From Paludisphaera borealis (GTDB taxonomy: Bacteria; Planctomycetota; Planctomycetia; Isosphaerales; Isosphaeraceae), in assembly GCF_001956985.1 (NCBI RefSeq), contig NZ_CP019082.1:2852001-2916000 (forward strand): a DNA stretch of 64,000 nucleotides, in the 5' to 3' direction. The translations under genes and the position numbers were made by a program. The notes under the pieces are model-generated. The model did not search any database, was not told the DNA's origin, and saw only the letters and a program-made list of their open reading frames with translations. Positions 8,177 through 17,936 of this stretch are shown one piece after another. Within the stretch, counting starts at the first letter, position 1; each line of letters opens with the position of its first letter.

Positions 8177-10228
8177 GTGTCGTTCAACATGCGGCCATTC
8201 CGATTGGAATTTCAGGCGATCACGGCGGCTTGCGTCGTGGGACTCTTGGCGACTCCCTCGGGCGCGGCCTCGTCGGACCCGACGGCCCCCGACTATGCGG
8301 GCCGGCGCGGAACGACGATTTACGTCTCGAAGCTGGGGGACGGCTCGGACGGCCGAACCTGGAAGTCGGCCTTCACCACGATTCAAGCGGCTCTCAGCGC
8401 GGTCCCCGACGATCAAGGGGGGCATCGGATCGTCGTCCGACCCGACGTCTACGCGGAAGCCAATCTGGCGCCCTCGAAGAAGGGAGCGGCGGGAGCGTAC
8501 AACGCCCTGCTCTGCGATTTCGACGGCCGCCTCGGTTCCGGGGCGAAGGGCTGGGTCGTCGTCGATTCGGGAGATCCCATCAAGGGATTCAAGAGCTGGG
8601 ATTGGTGGAGCACGATTCGGGCGTCCGACAAACACTGGCCGAACGGCAATAACAAGGAGACCTTCTCCAGCATCGTCTGGGATCGCTGGATCTTGCGCCG
8701 ATTGTACACAGCCGGGGGCGACGCCGGCCTGTTCTGGGATCTCACCGAAAAGAGCGGCGAAGGATTCACGGTCGTGGTCGAGGATTGCGTGGGGACCGGC
8801 CGCGCGTTCGGAGGCGGCGTGGTTTATCCGACCGCGCGTCCGGGCGAGCCCAGCGTCTTCCGCCGCTGCTATTTCCTGGCGCTCGACTGGGTGGGCGACA
8901 CCGCCGCTGTCCTGCTTGGAGGGTGGGAAAAGTCGATGCCCGAGCACCCGCACGTCGTCTTCGAAGACTGCACGATGGTCCATCCCGACAACGCCGTGGC
9001 CATGTCGTACGCCAGCCATTCCGCGCGAGCGAGGTTCGTCGGCTGCCGGTTGATCGTGCTCAACTTCACCCAACCCGAGATGGGAGGCCGCTCGACGGGC
9101 GTCGTCTGCACGCAAGGCCACGGTCCGACGGGCCGGCTCCACGTCGACCTGCTAGATTGCGAGCTGGCCGGATACAGCGTCTTCACGCCCGGCGACGACG
9201 GCAAGGCCGTCAGCTACACCACCAAGGGTAAGACGTCGGCCTACGTTCAATTCAAGCAGTCCGTGCCCGATGGATTCGAGCGACGAGGAGCGTGGCCGTC
9301 CGACCTGTTCGCCCGGCTCGCTCCCCCGAGGATCGTCGACCCCGCGCCGGCGCCCCCCGCCGGGCCGCGTCTGGTGAAGCTTCCGTTCGCGATTTCCCAG
9401 GGGATGGAGAACACGCCGGTCGTGTTCAAGAGCCGGCCCCTGCTGGTCCTCAACCATCGCGACGACACGAAGGTCCACACCGACGCATACGGCAAGTCGA
9501 TGTACCTTTACATCCGCGACCTCGTCACTGGCGAGGAGGTCGCGCGGTTCGGCGAAGGGCACTCGTTCGCCAACGCGATCGTGAACGGAGATGAACTGAG
9601 CGTCTTCGCGAGCGAAGGCGACAAGAACTGGTTCCACAGCATCTATCGCTTCACATCGACCGATCTGAAAACCTGGCGTCGCGAACTCGCCGTCGAGCAA
9701 GGGCCGGGCGAAGCGCTGCTCAACGTCTCGGTCTGCCGCGACGACCAGGGCTATTTGATGGCCTACGAATCGAACAACCCGGTCTCCTTCTGCTTCAAAT
9801 TCGCCCGCTCGAAAGACCTCGCCCATTGGGACAAAATCCCCGGCCTGATCTTCACCGGCGTGAACAACGAATACAGCGCGTGCCCGGTGGTCCGCTTCGT
9901 CGCTCCGTACTACTACGTAATCTATCTGCACGCGGCCGTCGAAGGTCACAAGGGGTGGATCTCGTACCTCGCCCGCTCCAAGGACCTCGCCGACTGGGAG
10001 CTGAGCCCCCTCAATCCGATCCTCGAAGCATCAGATGGAGAAGGGATCAACAACTCGGACGTCGATCTGTTCGAGTGGGAAGGCAAGACCTACATCTACT
10101 ACGCCACCGGAAACCAATCCACCTGGAGCGCCGTCCGCGCCGCGCAGTTCGACGGACCGCTCAAGGAGTTTTTCGAGGGCGCCTTCCCGCCCGATCAGCC
10201 GATGATCCGGGCCAACGCACGACGCTGA
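8177..10228 (+). CDS. Secreted protein: right-handed beta-helix domain plus glycoside-hydrolase-like beta-propeller
   Basis: 683 residues starting at GTG 8177; an ATG at 8189 is equally plausible. A signal peptide occupies about residues 5-31. Residues about 45-360 resemble a right-handed parallel beta-helix of the pectate-lyase type, beginning GTTIYVSKLGDGSDGRTWKS and continuing with repeated short strands (FEDCTMVHPDN, FVGCRLIVLN). Residues about 375-675 resemble the five-bladed propeller of GH43/GH32/GH130-like enzymes, with repeated blade motifs such as FARSKDLAHWDKIPG and LARSKDLADWELSPLNP. I infer a role in polysaccharide binding or breakdown. Catalytic acids cannot be assigned with certainty, so the substrate is unknown. 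Confidence 0.8.
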   Translation: MSFNMRPFRLEFQAITAACVVGLLATPSGAASSDPTAPDYAGRRGTTIYVSKLGDGSDGRTWKSAFTTIQAALSAVPDDQGGHRIVVRPDVYAEANLAPSKKGAAGAYNALLCDFDGRLGSGAKGWVVVDSGDPIKGFKSWDWWSTIRASDKHWPNGNNKETFSSIVWDRWILRRLYTAGGDAGLFWDLTEKSGEGFTVVVEDCVGTGRAFGGGVVYPTARPGEPSVFRRCYFLALDWVGDTAAVLLGGWEKSMPEHPHVVFEDCTMVHPDNAVAMSYASHSARARFVGCRLIVLNFTQPEMGGRSTGVVCTQGHGPTGRLHVDLLDCELAGYSVFTPGDDGKAVSYTTKGKTSAYVQFKQSVPDGFERRGAWPSDLFARLAPPRIVDPAPAPPAGPRLVKLPFAISQGMENTPVVFKSRPLLVLNHRDDTKVHTDAYGKSMYLYIRDLVTGEEVARFGEGHSFANAIVNGDELSVFASEGDKNWFHSIYRFTSTDLKTWRRELAVEQGPGEALLNVSVCRDDQGYLMAYESNNPVSFCFKFARSKDLAHWDKIPGLIFTGVNNEYSACPVVRFVAPYYYVIYLHAAVEGHKGWISYLARSKDLADWELSPLNPILEASDGEGINNSDVDLFEWEGKTYIYYATGNQSTWSAVRAAQFDGPLKEFFEGAFPPDQPMIRANARR

Positions 10229-10278
10229 CACGCCGCGCCGCCTCGATCGCCGGCGCGAGGGCGGCGCGGGCGGCCGGT

Positions 10279-11685
10279 TCAACGTCCCGAGGAATTCGGC
10301 GCGGGCTTGGCCTGCGTCGGGGCGTCGGAGTAATAGTCGAAGAAGACGTTGTCGCGCTCTAGGCTGAGCTGGAAGCCGTTGGAGACGCGGACCATGTAGT
10401 TGCAACGCGAGGCGTACACCAGGACGTTCACCGCCCGGTCGATGCCGAAATCGCGTTTGATCCCCTCGACGTCCTCGGACGAGATCGTGGCCGGGCTGCG
10501 GGTGAGCTTGCGGGCGAACGCGAACACGCGCTGCTCATCGGGAGGAAAGCCCGACCAGTCGTCGCCGGCCAGGGCCTTGCTCCGCTCGGCGATCTCGGGC
10601 TTCGTCAGGCCGGCGACCTCCCAGTTCATCTCGCAATGCCCCATGCAGTACGGGCAGTCGACGGCCTTGGTGACGACCCAGAAAAGGCCCTGTGAGAGGA
10701 CGCGATCGAGCTTCCCGCGCGACTCCGCGCCGGCGGTTCGCATCAGAGTCTCCCAGGCCGAGGCGAGCTCGGGCTGATGGCCCAGGCAGACCAGCGTCCA
10801 AACGATCCGGACCGGCTTTCGGCTGGGCGTGAAGCCCTTCGGCAGGCCGCGGACGACCTCCTCCCAGCTCGGCACGCGGACGCGGGTCGTCTTGCTCCGC
10901 TGGCGTTCGAGCTTCTCCTGCAACTCGTCATAGCCGACGCCGAGCCACTCCGGATCGTCGTCGATCAGGTCCTTCCCCGTGGGCTTGCCGAGCGTCGTCT
11001 TGCTCTTCGGGAAGGCGAGCATCCCGGACTGCGTCGCCGACGGTGCGAAGACGACCTCGACGGGCGTCAGCGGTCCGCCGGACTCCAGGGGCGAGCCCAG
11101 GCAAGTGAGCAGCCGGTCCTGGAAGTTGGAGTAGGCCAGCAGGAGAACCATCGCCACGGCATTCCCTTCGCCGTGATGCCCGACCAGTTCGGAGAATTCG
11201 GCGTCGGTGACCTTCGACGATTCCAGGGTCATCTTGCGCGCGAACTCGAGCGCCGACTTCTCGCCCGCCGACAGCTTCGAGTAGTCCGCTTTCGTCAGGG
11301 CGCCGATCGCCGCGTCGTCGACTCCCGCGCGCCGGGCGTCGGCCAGCGCGTAGGCCTCGGAGTAAGCGCAGCCGTTGGCGTGGGCGGCGACCCAGCGCAT
11401 CTGGGCCCGCAGCTTCGGGTCGATCGGGTTGCGAGTCCGGTGGACGAAATCGAGCCGCAGCAGCGCGGCGGTCGTGCGAGGCAACGGCCCGGCGAGCGCC
11501 CGCGCCCACGACGGCAACGGCTGTCCGGAACCCTTCTCCACCGGCGGCAGAGCGTGCCAGGCGTCTTCGACGCTCAGCAAAGGGATCGTGGGCTCACGTT
11601 CTCGGGAGGGATCGGCGGACGCCGCGGCCGGGAGAAGTCCCATGGCGAGAATCCCGAATAAGGAGGAACTCGTGGTTAGGTGCAT
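10279..11685 (-). CDS. Secreted carboxymuconolactone decarboxylase (AhpD-like) family protein, copy 1
   Basis: 468 residues when started at the ATG at 11685, which gives a clean signal peptide (MHLTTSSSLFGILAMGLLPA); longer in-frame extensions lack one. The protein holds two CMD/AhpD-like units. The first has a single cysteine (CAYSEAYALADARRAG, C106). The second has CPYCMGHC (C344, C347, H350, C351), like the CxxC...H redox site of AhpD. It is a close paralogue of the next gene upstream on the same strand, with the same domain order and the same VWTLVCLG and VSNGFQLSLER-type blocks. CMD proteins act as peroxidases or decarboxylases; an exported redox role is inferred and the substrate is unknown. 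Confidence 0.85.
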   Translation of the reverse strand: MHLTTSSSLFGILAMGLLPAAASADPSREREPTIPLLSVEDAWHALPPVEKGSGQPLPSWARALAGPLPRTTAALLRLDFVHRTRNPIDPKLRAQMRWVAAHANGCAYSEAYALADARRAGVDDAAIGALTKADYSKLSAGEKSALEFARKMTLESSKVTDAEFSELVGHHGEGNAVAMVLLLAYSNFQDRLLTCLGSPLESGGPLTPVEVVFAPSATQSGMLAFPKSKTTLGKPTGKDLIDDDPEWLGVGYDELQEKLERQRSKTTRVRVPSWEEVVRGLPKGFTPSRKPVRIVWTLVCLGHQPELASAWETLMRTAGAESRGKLDRVLSQGLFWVVTKAVDCPYCMGHCEMNWEVAGLTKPEIAERSKALAGDDWSGFPPDEQRVFAFARKLTRSPATISSEDVEGIKRDFGIDRAVNVLVYASRCNYMVRVSNGFQLSLERDNVFFDYYSDAPTQAKPAPNSSGR

Positions 11686-11800
11686 CAAATAGCCTCGAAG
11701 TTGAAGAAACGAGGTGTAAGTCGATGTAAGCGGAACTCCAGGGGGATCGTCCCCTGGAGCTCCGGCGTCCTGGTTTGACGAGGAGTCCAAGCCTCGTCGC

Positions 11801-13177
11801 TCAGCGCGATTTGGCTTTGGCTTCGTCCTCTGGCTTCTTCGGATAAAAATTCTGGAACACGTTTTCGCGTTCGAGTGGGAGTTGGAAGCCGTCGGAGACG
11901 CGGGTCATGTAGAGCCCCCGGCAGAGCCACCAGAAGGTGGCCAGGCCCATGTCCGGCCCCAGATCTTTCTCCAGCGCCTTGTAATCGTCGGCCGTGAGCG
12001 CCCACGGGGTCTTCGAGAGTTTGCGGGCGTAGGCGTACGACCGCTGCTCGGCGGGGGGGAACGCCGACCAGTCGTCGCTCGCCAGCCTGCGGGTCCGTTC
12101 GGCGATTTCCTTCTTGTCGAGTCCGGCGACCTCCATCAACATCTCGCAGTGCCCCATGCAGTAGTTGCACTGGATCGCCCGCGTCTGGATCCAGAAGAGG
12201 CTTTCTTCGAAGACTCTGTCCGGCTTGGACTCGGCCCAAAGGGTGCGGGTCGCGTGGTTCCAGGGGATCGCCAGTTCGGGAACGTAGCCGAGGCAGACGA
12301 GAGTCCAAACGATCTTGATCGGCCGCACAGTCATCGCGGGGGGGAGCGTCTTCTTCACGTCGTCCCACGACGGGATGGGCAGCCGAGGCGTCCGGGCTCG
12401 CTGACGTTCGAGCCGCGCCTGCAACTCGTCGTACGACGCCTGCGACCACTCGGGATCGCGGTCGACGACCGTCTCGCCGGACTCCAGGAGGTGCTGCTTC
12501 GACTGCGGGGGCTGCGGCAGCGGAGTCATCTGGATCGTGCCGGGGACGAACTTGACGTCGATCGGCGGCAGTGGACCGCCGACCTCCAGGGGAAGGCCCA
12601 GGCCGAGGATGATCCGGTCCTGGAAGTTGCCGTAAGCCGCGAGCAGGACCATCGAGGCGACCCCCTTGTCGCCGTATTTCTCGCGAAGTCTCGCGAAGAG
12701 GGCGTCGGGGATCGTCGGGGCGGCGACCGTCAGCAATCGAGCGAATTCGAGGGGCTCGCGGTCGGCCTCGGGCCATTGTTCCGGATCGCCGGTCAGGGTC
12801 TTGATCGCGGCTTCCGTGGCGCCCGTGCGTTTGAGATCGGCCAGGGCGTAAGCCTGGGTGTAGGCGCATCGGTTGGCCGAGGCGATCACCCACCGCATCT
12901 TGGCGCGCAAGGCGGGATCGAGGGGGCTCTTGGTCCGCTGCGCGAAGTCGAGTTCGAGCATCGCGGCGGCCGTCCGGGGAAGCCGCGCGGCCACGGCCTT
13001 CGCCCAGACCGGCAAGGGGCCCTCCCCTCCGCGTTCCGTCTTTGGCAGCCGCTTCCAGCCTTCCGCATCGCTCACGGCAGCCGCGGAGTCGTCGGCCCGT
13101 GTCGATTGGATCGTCAGCAAAGAACTCATGAGCAGTCCCATCCCGAGCAAGGGGAGACGCGTAGTCTTGAGGATCAT
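11801..13177 (-). CDS. Secreted carboxymuconolactone decarboxylase (AhpD-like) family protein, copy 2
   Basis: 458 residues with an N-terminal signal peptide ending near STRADD (residues 25-30). It is paralogous to the next gene downstream over its whole length. The first CMD-like unit has CAYTQAYALADLKRTG (one cysteine, C104); the second has CNYCMGHC (C337, C340, H343, C344). It lies in a same-strand run after a DUF1559 gene and a lipoprotein gene, 47 nt from the lipoprotein and 115 nt from the second copy, so the four may be co-transcribed. The pair most likely arose by tandem duplication. The redox activity is inferred from the CxxC...H motif only. Confidence 0.85.
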   Translation of the reverse strand: MILKTTRLPLLGMGLLMSSLLTIQSTRADDSAAAVSDAEGWKRLPKTERGGEGPLPVWAKAVAARLPRTAAAMLELDFAQRTKSPLDPALRAKMRWVIASANRCAYTQAYALADLKRTGATEAAIKTLTGDPEQWPEADREPLEFARLLTVAAPTIPDALFARLREKYGDKGVASMVLLAAYGNFQDRIILGLGLPLEVGGPLPPIDVKFVPGTIQMTPLPQPPQSKQHLLESGETVVDRDPEWSQASYDELQARLERQRARTPRLPIPSWDDVKKTLPPAMTVRPIKIVWTLVCLGYVPELAIPWNHATRTLWAESKPDRVFEESLFWIQTRAIQCNYCMGHCEMLMEVAGLDKKEIAERTRRLASDDWSAFPPAEQRSYAYARKLSKTPWALTADDYKALEKDLGPDMGLATFWWLCRGLYMTRVSDGFQLPLERENVFQNFYPKKPEDEAKAKSR

Positions 13178-13224
13178 GATTGGAGTTCCTGATCGAGTGA
13201 GTGTAAGAACGAGCCCGCGGCTAG

Positions 13225-13623
13225 CTAAAAGAGGGAACGAAAGACGGTGATGATCGGGTCTGTGCCGACCCTGTAGACCACCTGCTCGCGGACCTCTTTA
13301 CCCTTGGCGTCCGCGAACCAGAGTTTGACCGTGAAGGTCCGTTCCGCGCCCGACGGCTTGCCGCCGCCGTCGACTTCGAATTTCTTGAGGACGTCTCCGC
13401 GTTCCCATTTGGGATCCGACACCGTGATCGACGGCGAGCCGTTCTTCAGGGCTTCGACGGTCTCGCCCTTCTGCCAGGCGGCGAGCGCCTGGTCGAGCAT
13501 CTTTCTGGCCTGATCCTCGTCGGCCGCGACCGGCGCGGCGCCCGAGCCGCAACCCGTCGCGACGAGCAGGATCACGAGGGAGAGGAATCGAAAACCGACG
13601 AAACTATACTTATACATCAACAC
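13225..13623 (-). CDS. Small lipoprotein of unknown function
   Basis: 132 residues from GTG 13623, which has GGGAGG 7 nt upstream; the ATG at 13617 is an alternative. The N-terminus is a lipoprotein signal with lipobox LVATGC (C at about residue 25), so the mature protein should be lipid-anchored. The remainder has a short helical part (DEDQARKMLDQALAAWQKGE) and then a beta-rich domain ending in VYRVGTDPIITVFRSLF. It lies 31 nt downstream of a DUF1559 gene. Small lipoproteins next to DUF1559 genes recur in planctomycetes, and another pair is present at 16717-18140. Function unknown. Confidence 0.75.
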   Translation of the reverse strand: MLMYKYSFVGFRFLSLVILLVATGCGSGAAPVAADEDQARKMLDQALAAWQKGETVEALKNGSPSITVSDPKWERGDVLKKFEVDGGGKPSGAERTFTVKLWFADAKGKEVREQVVYRVGTDPIITVFRSLF

Positions 13624-13654
13624 GAATAAGCCTCCCGTTCGATCGAGTTGCCGG

Positions 13655-14647
13655 TCAGTACGAGTCGGAGGAGACGACTTCGCCGCCGTTCATCGAGCCG
13701 ATCGCCCGCCAGGTGATGCGGTCGATGGAGTTTTTCACGAAGCGGACGGAGCCGTCCGCGAACCCCACGTTGACTCCGCCGGGGTGCAGGCTGCTGACGG
13801 TCATCACCAGCCGCGTCGGCCGGAAGTAGCACGACTTCTTGTTCGGAGTCGAAATGTGCTTGTAGATCGCGGTGTGCAGGAATCCGTCCAGCCAGGGGGC
13901 TCCGCTGCCCGATTCGCCGCTCGCGGAAACCTGCGTGGAGTCCCAGGCCTCGCAATCCAGGGACGCTTCCTCCGGGGTCGCCGGAAAGTAGGTCGTGTTG
14001 TAGACGTCGCGGCTCGGGGTCGCGATCCCCTGGTTGAAATCGCCCATCAGGCGCTCGGAGGTCAGACCGGTGTTGCTGGTCCCGTCGGTGATCTGGGAGA
14101 GCCTGATCGAGCGCTCGGCGAAGAACGGGCCGTCGGGCGCGGGGAGCATCGTGTTCGTGTTCCCTGTGTCGGTCTCGCCGTACGAATAGCAGATGCTCGA
14201 CCCTTCACTGAATCGATAGTTGACGCCCGCGGATTCGACGGGCGTCGTCACGGCGTCGGACGGGCAGAGGAACGAGGCGATCGCGGTCCGCTGCGCCGTG
14301 GTGTTGCCGTCCGTCGTCGTCGCCGTCAAATTGAAGTTGATCGATGAGAAGATCGGATTCTGCTCCATGAACGGGAGGATCTGGGCGAACCCCGAGTAGT
14401 TGTACCGGGATGTGATCGTGTACGGCTGCGGGGGGCGGGTTCCCCGGCCGATCGGCAAGCGGCCGTGGACGTCCATGTAGTTATGGACCGCCAGGCCAAG
14501 CTGCTTGAGGTTGTTCGTGCATTGCGACCGCCGAGCCGCCTCGCGCGCCGATTGCACGGCGGGAAGCAACAGGGCGATCAGCACGGCGATAATCGCGATG
14601 ACCACCAAGAGTTCAATCAAGGTGAAGCCGGAGCGTCGGTGGATCAT
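13655..14647 (-). CDS. DUF1559 prepilin-like protein, copy 1
   Basis: 330 residues starting at ATG 14647, with GAGGA 6 nt upstream. The type IV prepilin leader reads [17 protein letters not shown]; cleavage and N-methylation would occur after G7. The conserved [20 protein letters not shown] block follows the hydrophobic helix. The C-terminus shows the DUF1559 signature [20 protein letters not shown] and ends in EVVSSDSY. Such proteins resemble pseudopilins and are expected at the inner membrane or on the cell surface. The family is greatly expanded in planctomycetes and its biological role is not established. It heads a same-strand run with a lipoprotein and two CMD genes. Confidence 0.93.
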   Translation of the reverse strand: MIHRRSGFTLIELLVVIAIIAVLIALLLPAVQSAREAARRSQCTNNLKQLGLAVHNYMDVHGRLPIGRGTRPPQPYTITSRYNYSGFAQILPFMEQNPIFSSINFNLTATTTDGNTTAQRTAIASFLCPSDAVTTPVESAGVNYRFSEGSSICYSYGETDTGNTNTMLPAPDGPFFAERSIRLSQITDGTSNTGLTSERLMGDFNQGIATPSRDVYNTTYFPATPEEASLDCEAWDSTQVSASGESGSGAPWLDGFLHTAIYKHISTPNKKSCYFRPTRLVMTVSSLHPGGVNVGFADGSVRFVKNSIDRITWRAIGSMNGGEVVSSDSY

Positions 14648-14958
14648 GAGGTCCTCGTTTCGAGATCGTGGGATCAATTCAAATTATGTTCAAACCTATT
14701 AATAATGAGGAGCGGCGCGCACCTTGAGCGCAGCGCCTCCTCGGGCGCGGCCGAATGCGGCCGGCCGGCGAGGCTGACGATTCACGTTGCATCGCGCGGT
14801 GGCAGGGGCGCGCAAGGTCTCTCGGCGCCAGGACGGACCGAGCCGAGCACGAATCGCAGCGGGCCGGGCGCGGCCTACACGCGGTTCGGATCACAGAACC
14901 TCGGGACGTCGCGGCGCAACCGACCCCGGCGCGGCCGACCCTGCGGACGTTGTTGTAG
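14648..14958. other. Intergenic region with AT-rich 5' part
   Basis: 311 bp upstream of the DUF1559 gene. A distinctly AT-rich block at about 14670-14705 lies 25-60 nt before its start codon and probably contains its promoter, although no canonical hexamer pair is clear. The rest is GC-rich with no recognisable feature. Confidence 0.35.
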
Positions 14959-15414
14959 TCAGGCGACGGGGGGGGCCGCGATCGATCGCGGAGGGTGGTG
15001 GATGGGCTCGCCCCGATGGATCGGGCAGAGGTCGTGGGAGGAAATGGGGAGAAGCGCCGAGTCGATCTCCGGTCGCGACCAGAGCGGGGCGAGGTAAGCC
15101 CACGGCTCGACGAACTTGGTCGCCGAGACCGACGGGGGAGTCGGCGAGTCCGGCCAACCCGAACACGACGGGCCCGAGCAGGGCTTGGGCCGACGCGGGC
15201 CGTCCGAGTGCGAAGGCTCACCCGCAAGCGTCATGGCCATGCCGGAGACCAGCGGATCAAGGTGATCGGCCATATCGCCCGACGTCGATCGATGCAACAC
15301 ATAGTACGAGCAGCCAGCCCGGGCCTGCGACGGGGCGAGATGGCTGCAAGCCAGCAGCGCGATGAGCGCCCCGACCCACACTCCAATCCGTCTCTCCGGC
15401 GCGAATACCTTCAT
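14959..15414 (-). CDS. Small secreted protein of unknown function
   Basis: 151 residues. The start ATG at 15414 yields a typical signal peptide (basic start, hydrophobic core VWVGALIALLACSHLAP, Ala-Arg-Ala cleavage region near 32). The mature part begins GCSYYVLHRS and contains RPKPCSGPSCSG in the middle, so up to four cysteines could form disulfides outside the cytoplasm. It is rich in Pro and Ser and has no enzyme motif. I believe related short cysteine-containing secreted proteins occur in other Isosphaeraceae, but this is recollection. The ribosome binding site is weak. Confidence 0.6.
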   Translation of the reverse strand: MKVFAPERRIGVWVGALIALLACSHLAPSQARAGCSYYVLHRSTSGDMADHLDPLVSGMAMTLAGEPSHSDGPRRPKPCSGPSCSGWPDSPTPPSVSATKFVEPWAYLAPLWSRPEIDSALLPISSHDLCPIHRGEPIHHPPRSIAAPPVA

Positions 15415-15766
15415 AATGCCCCGAATTGGATCTCGCGGTGATCGGCTGCACTACATATGACGGGTGGAGCGAACGAGCGAGAAGTGCGAATCGACTTCGA
15501 CTCCTTTCCTCAGCCTATCTTGCTCTGATCCTCGCCGCAAGTCCCCCTTCTCCGAACCCGGCGCAATTTCATCGCCGAAGATTAAAAAGGACCAATCCTA
15601 ATAGTTTCAGGGACACATTGCCGTATCTTCCGCGAGCAAGCGCCCGCCGCCGAGGAGGACGCCCGGCTTCATGAATATGGGGCATCGCGGTCGGCTGGGT
15701 CCGAATACGAGCCCGAGACTCCCGTGATCAACCCATCACCACATGCCGTATCTTCAACTTGTATCG
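15415..15766. other. Intergenic region, no feature seen
   Basis: 352 bp between two minus-strand genes. The central part (about 15570-15640) is less GC-rich. I see no RNA gene, repeat or convincing promoter. Confidence 0.35.
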
Positions 15767-16591
15767 CTAGCCGACTCGCGTGCGGGGCGCCGACATCTTC
15801 CCGCCCCCCTGCTCGATCCGAGCGGCCCCGGCGCTTTTCGCCGCCCCGGCCGCAGCCAGGCTCGCCACCATGATCCGGCCGAGCAGGCGCGTGCCCGCCG
15901 TCGCAGAGATCGGCTTGGTCGTCTGATCGAGCGGGAACGCCAGGGCCCCCACGACCTCGTAGATCACGACGCCGGCGACGGCGCCCAGCAGTCCTCCCAG
16001 CAGTGCGCGGGCGACGGGGCTCCGATTGCCGATCCCGAACGACGCCCCCCCGACGGCGCCGACGACGGCGCCGAGCCCGCCCTGGATCACGATCGCCAGG
16101 AGCAGGTCGTCACGATCCGGATCGTAGAACCGAAAATAGAGGGGCAACAGGACCTGGGGAATCAAAGCTCCAGCGACGCCCCCCAGGATCGTGCCGAAGA
16201 TCGCCCCGATCATGCCAGATCGCGCGGACCGTCGGGCGGCCCCCCCGGCCAGGCCGAGCGCCAAGCCCAGGGCCGCGCCCAGCGAGCCGATGGCGAGGCT
16301 AGACTGCAACGCCACGGCCGCCCTGATGCCATTCGCGCTCTCGCGCGCTTCGTCGACCGTGGGGATGCCCCCCGTCGAGAGGAGTCGCGGCCGGAGTCGG
16401 TCGTGGAACGCCTCTCCGATCAGCCAGGAGGCGAAAGCCGCAACCAAACCGGCGGTCAGGGCGAGAGCCCAGACTCGGATCGGCGGCGCGTCGCGGCGGC
16501 CGGCTGTCGTTTCGAGGAAGGACGCGGCGGCGGATTCGCCCGGGCCCGGCGGGACAGGCCCGGGCGGCGAGTCGGATTCGTTGGAAGTCAC
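15767..16591 (-). CDS. Multi-pass membrane protein of unknown function
   Basis: 274 residues from GTG 16591. A Pro- and Ser-rich cytoplasmic N-terminus (1-38) is followed by about five hydrophobic segments: near 41-61, 94-116, 128-148, 165-187 and 196-216. Several are rich in small residues with GxxxG spacing (GSLGAALGLALGLAGG, GAIFGTILGGVAGALIP). Such Gly/Ala-rich helices are common in small membrane proteins of unknown role. It lies between two DUF1559 genes on the same strand, but gaps of more than 100 nt on both sides give little support for an operon. Confidence 0.7.
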   Translation of the reverse strand: MTSNESDSPPGPVPPGPGESAAASFLETTAGRRDAPPIRVWALALTAGLVAAFASWLIGEAFHDRLRPRLLSTGGIPTVDEARESANGIRAAVALQSSLAIGSLGAALGLALGLAGGAARRSARSGMIGAIFGTILGGVAGALIPQVLLPLYFRFYDPDRDDLLLAIVIQGGLGAVVGAVGGASFGIGNRSPVARALLGGLLGAVAGVVIYEVVGALAFPLDQTTKPISATAGTRLLGRIMVASLAAAGAAKSAGAARIEQGGGKMSAPRTRVG

Positions 16592-16716
16592 GACTGAGAC
16601 TCTCTTCGTTTGAAATTACAATCGGACGCCGGGAGCCCAGGGCGAGCCGCGGGACCGGCGTCCGAATAGGAGATCCAGCCTCGCGAGCCTCGGCTTCAGC
16701 TCGGTCGAGGCCCGAA

Positions 16717-17751
16717 TCAATACGAGTCCGAGCTCAACACCTCTCCGCCGGCTTTCGTCCCCAGGGCCCACCAGATCGGCATGGAGATGCTGTTCTTCAT
16801 GAACCGGACGCTGCCGTCGGCCATCGCCGCATTCACTCCGCCGGGATGATTGCTGGTGACGTTGAAGTAGCCGCTCTGCAACGACCCGCACCCCCCTCCG
16901 CAATCCAGCCGGCACGAGTTCCAGGGATAGAGGGTCGAATTCGGCGGAATCAGCGTCTGGAAGAGCGACTCCCCTTCTCCACCCAGGCCCCAACGATATC
17001 CCCGCATTCCATAGTTCGTCGTGGTGACGAAAAGGTTGTTGCAGTTCTGCCAATCAGACGTGAGGGCGGGGACGTTCGTCGTCGCGTCCAGGGTGTAATA
17101 CGAGGCGCCGACGCTGCCGCCCACGGAGGGGCCGTCGCGCCATTTCGTCGACGTCTTGCCGCCGAAGGTCGTGGACACCAGCGCCTCGGAGTAGGCGATC
17201 GTGTTCGAGGTGCCGTCGGTGAGGTTCGCGACGCTGTAGGTCCTGCCGTGCGCGTAGAACCCGGTCGAATCGTCGTTGTTCATGTAGCCCACCGTCGTGC
17301 CGGTCGAGCCGAAGTAATTGTTGAGGTTGTCCTGGCCCGTCAGCCCGTCGGAGGGGCAGACATAGGCGGCGAGACGGGTCGTGAAGATGGTGGTGTTCGT
17401 GGCCGCTCCCGAACCCTGCCAGGCCGTCCAGTTGAAGTTGATCGCGTCATAGGCCGGCTTCTGCTCCAGATAGGGAAGCATCAGAGCCAGCGCGCCCCAG
17501 GTGCCCCAACTGGCTTGCACGCCGGGATCGGAATAGGCGGTCGTGCTCCCCATGGGGAACGAGCCTATGCCCGTGTGATAGTTGTGCAGCGCCAGCCCGA
17601 TCTGTTTTAAATTATTAGTGCATTGAGCGCGGCGGGCGGCCTCGCGGGCCGCCTGCACGGCCGGCAGGAGCAGGGCGATCAGCACGGCGATGATCGCGAT
17701 CACGACCAGGAGCTCGATCAGCGTAAAGCCTTTGCGAGCGACTCGGTTCAT
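16717..17751 (-). CDS. DUF1559 prepilin-like protein, copy 2
   Basis: 344 residues, starting at an ATG with AGAGGAG about 8 nt upstream. The prepilin leader is [21 protein letters not shown], followed by [25 protein letters not shown]. The family C-terminal block [20 protein letters not shown] and the ending [10 protein letters not shown] are present. A cysteine cluster near residue 290 ([10 protein letters not shown]) could form disulfides or bind metal and is absent from copy 1 in this window. The preceding gene on the same strand encodes a 67-aa lipoprotein. Predicted to be an exported pseudopilin-like protein; role unknown. Confidence 0.93.
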   Translation of the reverse strand: MNRVARKGFTLIELLVVIAIIAVLIALLLPAVQAAREAARRAQCTNNLKQIGLALHNYHTGIGSFPMGSTTAYSDPGVQASWGTWGALALMLPYLEQKPAYDAINFNWTAWQGSGAATNTTIFTTRLAAYVCPSDGLTGQDNLNNYFGSTGTTVGYMNNDDSTGFYAHGRTYSVANLTDGTSNTIAYSEALVSTTFGGKTSTKWRDGPSVGGSVGASYYTLDATTNVPALTSDWQNCNNLFVTTTNYGMRGYRWGLGGEGESLFQTLIPPNSTLYPWNSCRLDCGGGCGSLQSGYFNVTSNHPGGVNAAMADGSVRFMKNSISMPIWWALGTKAGGEVLSSDSY

Positions 17752-17936
17752 CTGGAGACTCCTCTAGAGTCGAGGGGGGAGGAATAGAACACGGGAAACG
17801 AGAATCGAGGGCTGGAAGCGGGACGTCCCCATGAGCCACCGCACGGATCTCATCCGACCGAGGCGAGCCCGAAGGACGTCGGGAGAAGCGAGTTCGGTCC
17901 CGGACCGTCATGCTTCGACGGTTGACGACCCACGCA

